From: Thermoplasmata archaeon
Lineage (GTDB): Archaea > Thermoplasmatota > Thermoplasmata > Thermoplasmatales > GCA-001856825
Length of the DNA stretch: 64,000 nt
Assembly: GCA_021797915.1 (NCBI GenBank)
Contig: JAJZYT010000002.1
Coordinates: forward strand, 1 to 64,000
Direction: 5' to 3'
Shown: piece by piece, positions 52,013 through 60,592 of the stretch
Position numbering within the stretch: the stretch's first letter is position 1
Layout of the letters: the number at the start of each line of letters is the position of its first letter
Program-made: the position numbers and the translations under genes
Notes under the pieces: model-generated
What the model saw: the letters and a program-made list of their open reading frames with translations, nothing else
The model's database searches: none
What the model was told of the DNA's origin: nothing

Positions 52013-52837
52013 TTACATCGCCTCTATGTCCCTGAGGGCCTCGTTCAGTTTCTCTTCATTGGGCACGGGCTTTCCGTGATATTCTGGGTTGTTTTCCATG
52101 AACTTTACACCTTTTCCCTTGACCGTCTTTGCGATTATCATCTTTGGGCCCTCTACCTTCTTCGCCCATTCGACTGCCCTGGCTATTTCATCGAACGAGT
52201 GACCATTTATGGTAGTGGAAGCCCAACCGAATGAAGTGAACTTAGCCTCCAGGTCACCAAGTGTCAATATTTCCTCAGTGAACCCATCCAGCTGTATCAT
52301 ATTCCTATCGAGGAAAACGATGAGATTTGATAACTTTAGGTGAGCAGCAGACAGTGCTGCCTCCCATATGCTTCCTTCATCGGCCTCACCGTCCCCTATG
52401 ACGGCGTAAACCCTGTAGTTCTTCTTATCTATCCTTGCGGCTAAAGCAAGCCCAACTGCATTGCTTAGGCCCTGACCGAGTGATCCGGCGGTTATGTCTA
52501 CGCCCGGAACGTGATTTACCACATGCCCCTGGAGCAGTGAACTTATTTTCCTAAAACCGCGGAGAAGACTCTTATCGAAAAATCCCTTGGTCGCAAGAAC
52601 TGAATAGAGTGCAGGAGTTGCGTGCCCCTTTGAGAGAACGAATCTATCTCTATCAGGCCAGTTAGGATTCGCTGGATCTACATTCAATTCCCTGAAATAT
52701 AGATAAGTGAGGATTTCCGTTACGCTTAAAGATCCGCCAGGATGACCGCTCTTTGCCTCAAAAGTCATTTTTACAATGGATTTTCTAACTTCTTTTGCTA
52801 TAAATTCCAGATTCTCCGATTGCACGGAACCTTGCAC
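52013..52837 (-). CDS. Transketolase, N-terminal (ThDP-binding) subunit
   Basis: The 274-residue protein is the first half of transketolase: SGHPGGSLSVTEIL, FVLSKGHATPALY, GSLGQGLSNAVG, and the ThDP motif GDGEADEGSIWEAA...NLIVFLDRN. It opens the operon and has a TATA element about 25 bp before its GTG (52835-52837), with no leader. Together with transaldolase it interconverts pentose and hexose phosphates and could supply ribulose and ribose phosphates for flavin and pterin synthesis. Confidence 0.93.
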   Translation of the reverse strand: MQGSVQSENLEFIAKEVRKSIVKMTFEAKSGHPGGSLSVTEILTYLYFRELNVDPANPNWPDRDRFVLSKGHATPALYSVLATKGFFDKSLLRGFRKISSLLQGHVVNHVPGVDITAGSLGQGLSNAVGLALAARIDKKNYRVYAVIGDGEADEGSIWEAALSAAHLKLSNLIVFLDRNMIQLDGFTEEILTLGDLEAKFTSFGWASTTINGHSFDEIARAVEWAKKVEGPKMIIAKTVKGKGVKFMENNPEYHGKPVPNEEKLNEALRDIEAM

Positions 52838-53052
52838 GTTCCCAAATCGGCATCCATCTTATTCAATTTTTTGTAAGAGAGCGGTACTTATATAAAGGCA
52901 TCATAGTATTATTGCCATTAGCTTTCTATTTAAATAAAGAATATTTATATAATTCAAAAAGACATTTGATATCGCACGTGGGAGCCGATTTATGAGGACT
53001 TAAATTATAATAATAAATTGACCATTATTTAACTGAATCAAATAAACTAGTC

Positions 53053-53074
53053 AAATAGTAGAATTCTTCTATTT
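53053..53074. promoter_or_regulatory. 22-bp inverted repeat upstream of the DtxR-like gene
   Basis: AAATAGTAGAATTCTTCTATTT is an inverted repeat with one mismatched pair, located 6 bp before ATG 53081 and over the expected transcription start. Its size and position fit an autoregulatory DtxR/MntR operator. A TATA-like CAAATAAAC lies at about 53039-53047. Confidence 0.55.
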
Positions 53075-53080
53075 ATATTT

Positions 53081-53512
53081 ATGCGAAAAAGGGTAATATT
53101 CCCTAAAATATTTAGGTCTGTGAAAACGAACGAGGATAGGGAGAAATATCTCGAATCCATCGATCATTTCATAAAGGAACATGGATACGCACGACCTCTA
53201 GAGATTGCAGAGTTCTTGAAAGTGACACCTGCTTCCGTATCGCAGATGTTGAGCAAACTGGCAGATGATGGACTTATAAACTACCAGAAATATAGAGGGA
53301 TGACGCTTTCAGACAAAGGAAAAAAACTTCTTGACAGCCTGAGCAAGAAGGAGAGTTCCATTTATGAACTTTTGAAACTGATGGGATGCGACGAAGAAAC
53401 GGCTAAAGAAAGAGCTTGCTTTTTTGAGCACTTCATTGATGAAGATCTGTCTGAAAAAATGAGGTCTTTCACAAACAAAGTGAAAGAGAGCAAACTTAAA
53501 CTTCCAGCATAA
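53081..53512 (+). CDS. DtxR/MntR-like metal-dependent transcription regulator
   Basis: The 143-residue protein has an N-terminal winged helix: YLESIDHFIKEHGYARPLEIAEFL then VTPASVSQMLSKLADDGLINYQKYRGMTLSDKGKKL, the classic DtxR DNA-binding pattern. A helical dimerisation/metal region with CDEETAKERACFFEHFID follows, where His/Glu/Cys ligands would sit. There is no SH3-like third domain, as in MntR. It probably controls iron or manganese uptake genes and itself; no metal-transport genes are adjacent. Confidence 0.82.
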   Translation: MRKRVIFPKIFRSVKTNEDREKYLESIDHFIKEHGYARPLEIAEFLKVTPASVSQMLSKLADDGLINYQKYRGMTLSDKGKKLLDSLSKKESSIYELLKLMGCDEETAKERACFFEHFIDEDLSEKMRSFTNKVKESKLKLPA

Positions 53513-53747
53513 AAACGTATCTTTCCACTGGTCGCATTTACGAGATCAGATTGAAGAAATAGCTTTAGCTCTTTACAGGTATGACTGAAAGGTTGTCATT
53601 CAATTTCCGTCATTGTGTGTCAGAATCATATGAGATTAACAAAGCGGAACGGACCCTAAAGGATCGACTAGAATTGTTCCGATGAAGGTTCACTGATACT
53701 ATTCATTTTGTCTAAATTTTCATAAATAGACTAAACTCCTAATCACT

Positions 53748-53785
53748 CTTTTATAATCGTTAGATCTAACATTTATGTGATCTAA
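53748..53785 (+). promoter_or_regulatory. Promoter and palindromic element of the citrate synthase gene
   Basis: CTTTTATAAT (53748-53757) is a TATA box. The perfect 12-bp palindrome GTTAGATCTAAC (53759-53770) sits directly after it, and GATCTAA recurs at 53779-53785 right before the ATG. The palindrome lies between the TATA box and the predicted transcription start, a typical repressor position. Confidence 0.5.
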
Positions 53786-54943
53786 ATGTTGACTCAAAAA
53801 CCCACCATAAATTATGGGTTAGAAGGGATTTATGTTGATGAGAGTGCCATATCAAAAGTAGACGGTCAAAACGGAAGATTGTGGTACAGAGGTTATTCAA
53901 TTGAGGAACTTGCAGATAAGTCAAACTTCGAAGAGGTCTCTTATCTCCTGATTTACGGGAAACTTCCGACTAAGACAGAATTTGACGAATTTGTCATGAA
54001 ACTGAAAGATAGGACAGGCCTCCCAGATGAGGTGAAAAGGGTCATAAGAAAAATGGCACCCATTGCACACCCTATGGACATTATGAGAACTGCAACATCG
54101 ATGTTGGTAATGTACGACAAGGACCCTAACAACAGGGACCTTGAATCAACAGTCGACAAGATCATAACTCTGCTTGCAAAACTTCCAAGCATCGCGGCTG
54201 CAATCGGAAGATTCAGAGAAAAGAAAAGGTACATAGAACCGGACAGTTCGCTGAACCTGTCCGAGAATTTTTTGTACATGTTGACTGGAAGAAGGCCAAA
54301 CAAGTTCGAAGGCAAACTCATTGACCTGATGTTCATCCTTCACGCTGAACACAGCACCAATGCATCAACCTTTTCCGTTCTAGTCACCGCTTCAACCCTA
54401 GCAGACGTTTATGCCGCAACAACAACGGGTATCGGAACTCTGAAAGGACCACTCCACGGAGGTGCCGATGAGGCGGCCCTGAACATGATCAAAGCAATAG
54501 GAGACCCCGACAACACAGAGAAGTACATAGAGGAAGCACTCGAAGGAAAGCAGAAAATCATGGGATTCGGTCACAGGGTGTACAAAGCATATGATCCGAG
54601 GGCAAAGCTGGTTAGAAGTTACCTTGAGGAGAGCCTGATCAAGGAACCTACTGACGAAGTCAGGAGACTCCTTCAGATTGCCCTCAGGGCCGAGAAACTT
54701 ATGATAGAAAAGCTTGGAAAATCAAAGGGAATATGGCCAAACATTGATTTCTTAGCTGGTCCACTCTACAGAGTACTGGGCATAGACAGCAAACTCTTCA
54801 CTCCGATATTCGTAGCGTCGCGGATGTCTGGCTGGGGATCACACATAGTCGAATACTGGAACAACAACAAACTCGTGAGACCTTTAGAGTACTATACCGG
54901 TCCACTCGATGTACCCTACAAACCTATCGAGTTAAGACAATAG
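53786..54943 (+). CDS. gltA: Citrate synthase
   Basis: The enzyme condenses oxaloacetate with acetyl-CoA. The 385-residue protein is the short archaeal/Gram-positive-like form with FLYMLTGRRPNKFEG, LHAEHSTNASTFSVLV (catalytic His), GPLHGGADEAAL, and IMGFGHRVYKAYDPRAK (second His and Asp region). Start ATG 53786. It is convergent with malate dehydrogenase, 154 bp apart. Close relatives include 2-methylcitrate synthases; the substrate cannot be told apart by motif alone. Confidence 0.92.
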   Translation: MLTQKPTINYGLEGIYVDESAISKVDGQNGRLWYRGYSIEELADKSNFEEVSYLLIYGKLPTKTEFDEFVMKLKDRTGLPDEVKRVIRKMAPIAHPMDIMRTATSMLVMYDKDPNNRDLESTVDKIITLLAKLPSIAAAIGRFREKKRYIEPDSSLNLSENFLYMLTGRRPNKFEGKLIDLMFILHAEHSTNASTFSVLVTASTLADVYAATTTGIGTLKGPLHGGADEAALNMIKAIGDPDNTEKYIEEALEGKQKIMGFGHRVYKAYDPRAKLVRSYLEESLIKEPTDEVRRLLQIALRAEKLMIEKLGKSKGIWPNIDFLAGPLYRVLGIDSKLFTPIFVASRMSGWGSHIVEYWNNNKLVRPLEYYTGPLDVPYKPIELRQ

Positions 54944-55097
54944 AAAGATTTCCAATTAGATTACCACAACTGACTAGCAACACTCGACATAAACACAATT
55001 AGAGGATTTTCTTTCTCAATGAAATGCTCGAAATAAATAGCGAAGATATTCTAAAAAATGAGAAAAGATTTTGAAAAATGAAGAAGAGGATGGATGC

Positions 55098-56069
55098 TCA
55101 AATGTGGAGGTATGCGTTGACTTTGTCGACGCTCTCTTTGACGTGACCAACGGTGACATCCCAGAGTTTTCTTTCATCTTCATTAAAAGACATTTTGTAA
55201 ATTTGTTCCACTCCGGACTTCCCAATCTTGATAGGCACTCCGACGAACAATCCATCTGCTCCATAGTACTTTCCAAGTTCTCCATCCAGTAAGACAGGAG
55301 ACGTGACTACCCTCTTCTTGTCCTTCAGAATCGATTCCACCATTACGGTTACTGCTACTCCCGGTGCGTAGTATGCGGATCCAGTCTTCAGGTAAGAGAC
55401 AATTTCTCCCCCGCCGCCTCTAGTCCTTGTTACGATGGCGTCAATCTTCTCCTTTGGAAGAAGTTCTGTGATCGGTATTCCTCCAACAGTGCAGTACCTA
55501 ACAAAAGGAACCATGTCGTCCCCATGTCCTCCAATTACGAACGCGACCACGTCGTCGACGGACACTCCCAGTTCCTTGGCTACAAACGACCTGAACCTTC
55601 CGCTGTCTAGGGTACCACCCATTCCCATTATCTTGTGCTTCTTTGGAGAAATTGTCTTGTATGTTGCATAGGTCATTATATCCATTGGATTCGTCACAAC
55701 GAGTATCGTTGCGTCCGGGGAGTATTTCTTTATGTTTTCTGCTGCGCTCTTTACGATATCCACATTCTTGTAAAGGAGGTCATCTCTACTCATCCCTGGC
55801 TTTCTGGCGAGCCCTGCAGTGATTACAACTACTTCTGAGTTCTTCAGATTCTCGTAGTTCTCTCCGTTAGGTCCTACAGTGTACCCTTCCATGAATGAAT
55901 CTGAGCCCCAGTGAGGCATTGCTTCCATCATGTCGAGACTCTTTCCCTTTGCAACTCCATCAACTACATCGAACAGGTATATGTCCGCAAGTTCCCTGAT
56001 TGCGATGTGTTCCGCGACCATTGCCCCCACTTGGCCGGCGCCTATTACAGAAACTTTTGGTAAAGACAT
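55098..56069 (-). CDS. mdh: Malate dehydrogenase (LDH-like NAD(P) type)
   Basis: The 323-residue protein has the Rossmann VIGAGQVGAMVAEHI, an acidic residue after strand two (YLFDVVDGVAKG) favouring NAD, the substrate loop GLARKPGMSRDDLL (arginine pair), VVTNPMDIMTYATYK, and the catalytic HG in IGGHGDDMVPF. It oxidises malate to oxaloacetate, complementing citrate synthase. ATG 56067-56069. Confidence 0.93.
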   Translation of the reverse strand: MSLPKVSVIGAGQVGAMVAEHIAIRELADIYLFDVVDGVAKGKSLDMMEAMPHWGSDSFMEGYTVGPNGENYENLKNSEVVVITAGLARKPGMSRDDLLYKNVDIVKSAAENIKKYSPDATILVVTNPMDIMTYATYKTISPKKHKIMGMGGTLDSGRFRSFVAKELGVSVDDVVAFVIGGHGDDMVPFVRYCTVGGIPITELLPKEKIDAIVTRTRGGGGEIVSYLKTGSAYYAPGVAVTVMVESILKDKKRVVTSPVLLDGELGKYYGADGLFVGVPIKIGKSGVEQIYKMSFNEDERKLWDVTVGHVKESVDKVNAYLHI

Positions 56070-56123
56070 TTTAGATCACAATACTTAATCATAGAACAGT
56101 GCAAAAACCTTTCACTCTAAGGC

Positions 56124-56134
56124 AATAATTAAAA
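56124..56134 (+). promoter_or_regulatory. TATA box of the tRNA-Arg gene
   Basis: AATAATTAAAA lies about 25 bp before the predicted tRNA transcription start near 56155. Confidence 0.5.
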
Positions 56135-56159
56135 CGTGGAAAATATACGGAAGATGCAA

Positions 56160-56234
56160 GGGCGCATGGCCTAGTTTGGATAGGGCAATGGCCTCCTAAG
56201 CCATAGGTCGAGGGTTCAAATCCCTCTGCGCCCG
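56160..56234 (+). tRNA. tRNA-Arg, anticodon CCU
   Basis: A full cloverleaf is present. The acceptor GGGCGCA (56160-56166) pairs with TGCGCCC (56227-56233), with discriminator G at 56234. The D-stem is GCCT (56169-56172) with GGGC (56183-56186). The anticodon stem ATGGC/GCCAT encloses the loop CTCCTAA with anticodon CCT at 56195-56197. The T-stem is GAGGG (56210-56214) with CCCTC (56222-56226) and loop TTCAAAT. There is no intron and CCA is not encoded. It reads AGG, a frequent arginine codon here. Confidence 0.95.
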
Positions 56235-56522
56235 TATAGTTCCGTTCATCATCCACATGTTTTTGGACCCCCCTTTCATCTCTCTCTTCTCGTTGCGAAA
56301 CAAGGAGGTATGACCCTATCTCACTTCTTCAACATTGACCCTTTAGAGTTCTCTTTTCTTTAAACTACGGATTATCAGGATGCCAAAGATTGTTGCGCAC
56401 TTCAACCTGAGACCCTTACCTGGGATGAGTTCAATGCAGTTCCAGATCTGCAAAGAGTACAGTAAGTATTTTATTATGTAACAATGAAGTTCACAATTAA
56501 ATAGGAAAGGGAGGGTGATTAC

Positions 56523-56717
56523 ATGGGCCAGAAAATCGAGGCGGAAGTCAAGCGGTTTTTCCCTAGATTTGGATATGACGGGCACTTGGACAAGTTCCCA
56601 GATGGAGCTATTATTAATTTCAGGATTTCCAGGAATGTATTGGAAGAGCCAAAACCAGAAACCAAGAATGTAATACTAAGCTGGGATAGAGGAGATAGAA
56701 ATGAACGGGAGAAATGA
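56523..56717 (+). CDS. Small hypothetical protein in the SHOCT module
   Basis: The 64-residue protein is charged and soluble, with an N-terminal basic helix and a FGYDGHLDKFPDGAIINF beta-like stretch; no family was recognised. It has a strong GGGAGGGTGA Shine-Dalgarno about 5 nt before ATG 56523, and a TATA-like AATTAAATAG lies upstream. The last 17 bp overlap the start of the membrane SHOCT gene, so the two are coupled. Confidence 0.6.
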   Translation: MGQKIEAEVKRFFPRFGYDGHLDKFPDGAIINFRISRNVLEEPKPETKNVILSWDRGDRNEREK

Positions 56718-57096
56718 TGGGTTCAAGTGGGTCTGGATCGGCCTTGCTGGAATGTTCATTCTGATTGGTGTAGCTGCAGTTCTTGAAGTGGTAATGTCAG
56801 GAGGGAGGCCCGTATTTCCTCCTACCAATTCTACAGCCTTTAGTTTCGACCCCTGGAACTGGATATGGAACCTTATTGGACTGTTCTTTTTCCTCTGGAT
56901 CCTATTCTTCATCTTCAGGTTCGTCTTCAGGCCCTGGAGATGGCATGGCCATCATCATATGAACGATTGGAACTGGTGGGAGCATGACAGAGCAGAAGAG
57001 ATACTTCGAGAGAGGTATGCAAAGGGGGAGATAACAAAGGAGCAGTTGGACAAGATGATGGACGATATTCACAGTAAAAGAGGGATGAATTTATGA
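56701..57096 (+). CDS. Membrane protein with C-terminal SHOCT domain
   Basis: The 131-residue protein has two TM segments at about residues 12-30 and 54-75 (rich in Trp/Phe), then a Trp/His-rich loop (WRWHGHHHMNDWNWW), then the SHOCT helix-loop ILRERYAKGEITKEQLDKM (about 103-121). SHOCT modules are short oligomerisation elements in membrane proteins. The His/Trp-rich patch may bind metal (inference). It is translationally coupled to the upstream gene. Confidence 0.72.
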   Translation: MNGRNDGFKWVWIGLAGMFILIGVAAVLEVVMSGGRPVFPPTNSTAFSFDPWNWIWNLIGLFFFLWILFFIFRFVFRPWRWHGHHHMNDWNWWEHDRAEEILRERYAKGEITKEQLDKMMDDIHSKRGMNL

Positions 57097-57168
57097 TGAT
57101 CTTGAGAGAAAGAAATCAGAAAATTACTGCAATAGCATGAACTGACCGGTAGGTGTGGATGACAGGAT

Positions 57169-57885
57169 CTAAATTTTTAGTTCAAAAAGAGATGCAGCAG
57201 CAAAGTCCTCAAATGGTTTGAGAAACTTCGCGACTTGATCTTGCCATTTAGACGGAACGGCTACATATCCTGAATTCGTGACGCTCAACATTTTGAGTTC
57301 TCCGCTAATTATTATGGTCTGAAATGCGCTGTTATTGGGTCTATCTTTCTCAATAACTGTTACCCCTTCCCTTTCTTTTACAGAAAGATCGCTCAATGTG
57401 TAGTCCTTCAATCGAACGAATGACCAACCAGCGCCAACGTACACGTCCTTTTCAAGGTTGGAAAGTTGCCAGCCAGAAGTATCGATTAATCCGCAGAAGA
57501 TACTGTAGTCTTCCCTAAACTCGAATCCCAGCTTCTTTACAAGGTTAATGGATTTCTGATTCGATGGTTCTACAAACATCCTTGCAAACTTGAAACCTTT
57601 TTTCTTTGCCAGTTCCAGAGCAAATTTTGTAATATCTTCACCTATTCCTCTCCTTCTGTGTGATGGATGAACTCTTAGTGCGCTTAACCACATAGATCCG
57701 TCTCCAGCATCTTCGGCCTTTGCAAATCCGAGTACACCTTCACCCTCAGCAACTACGGTATAACCGCTTTCCAAGAACTCTATTCCAGTATCGTTTATCC
57801 AATCGCTATATCCAGATATTCTAGAAAGATTGCTGATCGGCCCCCAATCTTCCTTTGTAGCGATCCTGATAATCACCCTGAACAA
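57169..57885 (-). CDS. GNAT-family acetyltransferase with C-terminal extension
   Basis: The 238-residue protein has a GNAT domain in its first 130 residues: RIATKEDWGPISNLSR, LSALRVHPSHRRRGIGEDITKFALE (acetyl-CoA loop RxxGIG) and SINLVKKLGFEFREDY. About 110 residues of unrecognised sequence follow, rich in beta strands. The first codon TTG (57885) and GTG 57876 are both plausible; the latter removes three residues. The acceptor is unknown. Confidence 0.8.
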   Translation of the reverse strand: MFRVIIRIATKEDWGPISNLSRISGYSDWINDTGIEFLESGYTVVAEGEGVLGFAKAEDAGDGSMWLSALRVHPSHRRRGIGEDITKFALELAKKKGFKFARMFVEPSNQKSINLVKKLGFEFREDYSIFCGLIDTSGWQLSNLEKDVYVGAGWSFVRLKDYTLSDLSVKEREGVTVIEKDRPNNSAFQTIIISGELKMLSVTNSGYVAVPSKWQDQVAKFLKPFEDFAAASLFELKI

Positions 57886-58125
57886 TGTTCTCTTGACATT
57901 TCTATCTTATGCCCCAATAACCTCTCTGACGAAGAATTGATATTACGGATGAAAATTGGAAGAAGGTATAATTTCATAAATTATTCAAGAATAAACAGAT
58001 TCAATTATGTAGTCATCAGAATCGAAATAACAATCGACTGACCTGCGGTTTTCCTTGATATTAGAAGTTCATTCAGTCATTAAATTAGTCAGAGTTTTTA
58101 TATTAGATTAACTGTAAAGCAATGA

Positions 58126-59313
58126 TTGATAGACCTAATTACAGCGATTCTGGTCCTTCTGATCGTCGCGATAGGACTGGGGGAAATATTCCACGCATTC
58201 TCTCTTCCAGAGGTGGTGGGCGCGATCATAGCTGGGGTACTGTTAGGTCCGGCCATATCTGGCCTCATAGTTCCATCAGCTGCACTTTCTACCATAAGTG
58301 TTCTAGCTCTATTTTTCATTATGCTTCAGATTGGAATTGAAGCATCTGCAGACATTTTCTCAAAGAACATCAGATACGTTACAGGGTTCGCAGTAACGGC
58401 CTTCATTATCCCTTTCATAGTGATGTCCGTCGGTTCATTGTTTATTTTTAGGCTGCCGTACTTAGAGGCTGTAAGTACCTCTCTATCGGTTAGCATACCC
58501 TCCATTTCAATAGCTTCGGTGTTGCTGGTCAGATCCGGACTGATAAGAACCGAAGATGGATTCAAACTTCTCGGAGGGGTTGCAATGAGTGACGCTGTGG
58601 CTTTCATCATCTTTGTCTCATTCCACAGACCGCTCTTGACCATAAGTATTGATTCTGCTGCTCTGGCGGCATTCGTCGTTGCATTGTACTTTCTCGACAT
58701 GTTCCTCAAGTCAAAGTCGTTTCTTTTGATTAGCTGGCTGGACAGAGTCACCAAGATTGAGAAAGAAGGAGTCATCTTTGCAATAGTGATACTGATGGGA
58801 CTTGCTGCATCTGTCCTCTTTGAATTTATAGGGATTACGTTCGTTCTTGGAGCCTTCTTCTCTGGACTTATCATTCATAAGAATTCGATTGGGGAACAGG
58901 CATATGGAGTGCTCAAGAGAACTTTCCAGCGAATAAATTCCAGTTTCTTTATTCCGCTCTTCTTCAGCATCTCTGGTCTGGAAGTGTCAATCTTCTCGCC
59001 TTCGACACTCCCCTATATGTTGTTTCTGATATTGATCACAGTCTCTATCGGAGGGTTTGCGGCATACATGTTTTCAAGAAAATACATGAAGAGCATAACC
59101 CCGGGAACATCACTTGGGATCTTTGGAGGCAGGGGAGCTGTTGGTATAATCATAGCTTCTATCGCCCTGTCTAAGGGATTTATCACCAACACATACTATT
59201 CAGTTGCAATATTTGCCACCGTGATAATGGCATTGACGTTCACCCTTGTATTCAGCTACTTCATGAAAAAAAATCCTCCAACAAAGACAGGTGTTCCCAT
59301 TGGAAATGAATAA
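58126..59313 (+). CDS. CPA2-type cation:proton antiporter
   Basis: The 395-residue protein has about 12 TM helices: HAFSLPEVVGAIIAGVLLGPAIS near the start (CPA2 hallmark), SVSIPSISIASVLLV, FEFIGITFVLGAFFSGL, and LGIFGGRGAVGIIIAS near the end. There is no TrkA_N/RCK domain. The conserved helix-5 acidic pair is not evident, so ion specificity is uncertain. TTG 58126 follows TATA element TTTTTATATTA (about 58094-58104). Confidence 0.85.
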   Translation: MIDLITAILVLLIVAIGLGEIFHAFSLPEVVGAIIAGVLLGPAISGLIVPSAALSTISVLALFFIMLQIGIEASADIFSKNIRYVTGFAVTAFIIPFIVMSVGSLFIFRLPYLEAVSTSLSVSIPSISIASVLLVRSGLIRTEDGFKLLGGVAMSDAVAFIIFVSFHRPLLTISIDSAALAAFVVALYFLDMFLKSKSFLLISWLDRVTKIEKEGVIFAIVILMGLAASVLFEFIGITFVLGAFFSGLIIHKNSIGEQAYGVLKRTFQRINSSFFIPLFFSISGLEVSIFSPSTLPYMLFLILITVSIGGFAAYMFSRKYMKSITPGTSLGIFGGRGAVGIIIASIALSKGFITNTYYSVAIFATVIMALTFTLVFSYFMKKNPPTKTGVPIGNE

Positions 59314-59374
59314 TACTTTGTTCTTCGTGGCAACGTAGAAAGTTAATTAAGATCTTTACTTACTTTGGAAGGCA

Positions 59375-59730
59375 ATGTTTCCTGATTCTGTCTTTCAGAA
59401 GTTCCCAATGTTGTACGCAGACCGGTTAGAGTTAAGGCAAGTTAGGGTGGGGGACGAAGATGGCATCTATTCTTTCAAGTCAGGCGACTCGGTTACGGCA
59501 GCCTACTTAACCGAACCTTATTCGAGTAAGTCTCCATGCTGTTACCTGTGTTAAGACCCTGGTAAATAATTACAAAGAGGAATAGAGTAGAATTGAAGAT
59601 AGTTCTTCATCCAAATTGCTGGAAAGATTTCGATTCAAGCTTGAAGGCGATCTTAGGGAAAAGTGCGTCTTCAGAGGAGAATCCTACGACCGTTATATTA
59701 TGGCCTACTTAGAAATGAGTGGGAAAATCG
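59375..59730 (+). pseudogene. RimJ/GNAT acetyltransferase remnant
   Basis: An N-terminal GNAT piece runs from ATG 59375 to a stop near 59552 (ADRLELRQVRVGDEDGIYSF, as in RimJ-type enzymes). About 60 bp later, in another frame, a C-terminal piece reads KLLERFRFKLEGDLREK then YDRYIMAYLEMSG (59613-59720). The acetyl-CoA-binding middle of the domain is missing. This is a decayed gene with a large internal deletion and a frame change. Confidence 0.6.
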
Positions 59731-59903
59731 CTGAGATCAGTCGCCTGTCAAGGTTGAATCTCACCCTGTTTCTGAAAGTCGAAACATCATACAGTTCAGA
59801 GCAGGTGGTGCAGAGGCCAGCTGCTACAAGGATCATCTGAATGCCCGCAACATCAAGCCCGGGACCAAGAAAAGCGAAATACCCCTAGCGGATACACATT
59901 CAA

Positions 59904-60482
59904 ATGGGTGCTTCGTCATCTTTCGGCCCGATGCCCGACAAGGTTGTGGTTGTGTTAGGTAATCGTCTCTTATCAAACGAGATTCATGTTGAACTTAGGG
60001 GGAGAATGGATACGGCAATAGAGTTGTGGTCCACTCTCAGCAATTCACTGTTTCTTGTTTCGGGAGGGAGAACAAATCCCTCGATATCGAAGACCGAGGG
60101 CGAGGCGATGCGTGATTATGCTACTGAGAAGGGTGTTCCCTCGAACTACATCTTGGTTGAAAGTGAAGCTCTCGACACAATAGGAAATGGCTACTTCACA
60201 AGAAAGATATTGGACAACTTTCTGGACATTGTATACGTTTATACTGTAACATCTTGTTATCACGCACCACGTGCCGAGTATATTTTCAAATTGTGCCTCG
60301 GACCCAAATACATCCTTGATTCCAAGACCTGTTTCAAATCTGACCGGAAAGCGGATGAATCTGAACGCAAGGGTTTCGAGAATACTCAGGAATTTTTCTC
60401 TGGGATAACTCCAGGATCGATTGAGGAAATTGGACAGAGGCTCAAGAAAAGTCACTCTTTGTACAAAGACCTCCATAACTGA
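59904..60482 (+). CDS. DUF218/YdcF-family protein
   Basis: The 192-residue protein has the DUF218 pattern: KVVVVLGNRL near the start, LVSGGRTNPSISKTEGEAM, and ILVESEALDTIGNGYFTRKIL. These are the conserved motifs of YdcF/ElyC-like proteins, whose biochemical function is poorly defined and often linked to cell-envelope metabolism. There is no TM helix here. An in-frame ATG at 59931 is an alternative start. Confidence 0.78.
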   Translation: MGASSSFGPMPDKVVVVLGNRLLSNEIHVELRGRMDTAIELWSTLSNSLFLVSGGRTNPSISKTEGEAMRDYATEKGVPSNYILVESEALDTIGNGYFTRKILDNFLDIVYVYTVTSCYHAPRAEYIFKLCLGPKYILDSKTCFKSDRKADESERKGFENTQEFFSGITPGSIEEIGQRLKKSHSLYKDLHN

Positions 60483-60592
60483 GTGGTGCTGTAGAAAATA
60501 ATTACAGTATCACTTTTCTGAAGGAAACACATTTTTCGCAGTAAAAGGAGCCAAGAATAAAAAAAGGAAAAAGTTGTGACTCGTATCGGAGG

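Noticed and set aside
56343-56585. 80-codon minus-strand frame after the tRNA
   Set aside because: Overlaps the start of a gene with a strong Shine-Dalgarno on the other strand; no features.
58326-58874. 182-codon antisense frame in the antiporter gene
   Set aside because: Opposite strand of TM helices; no independent evidence.
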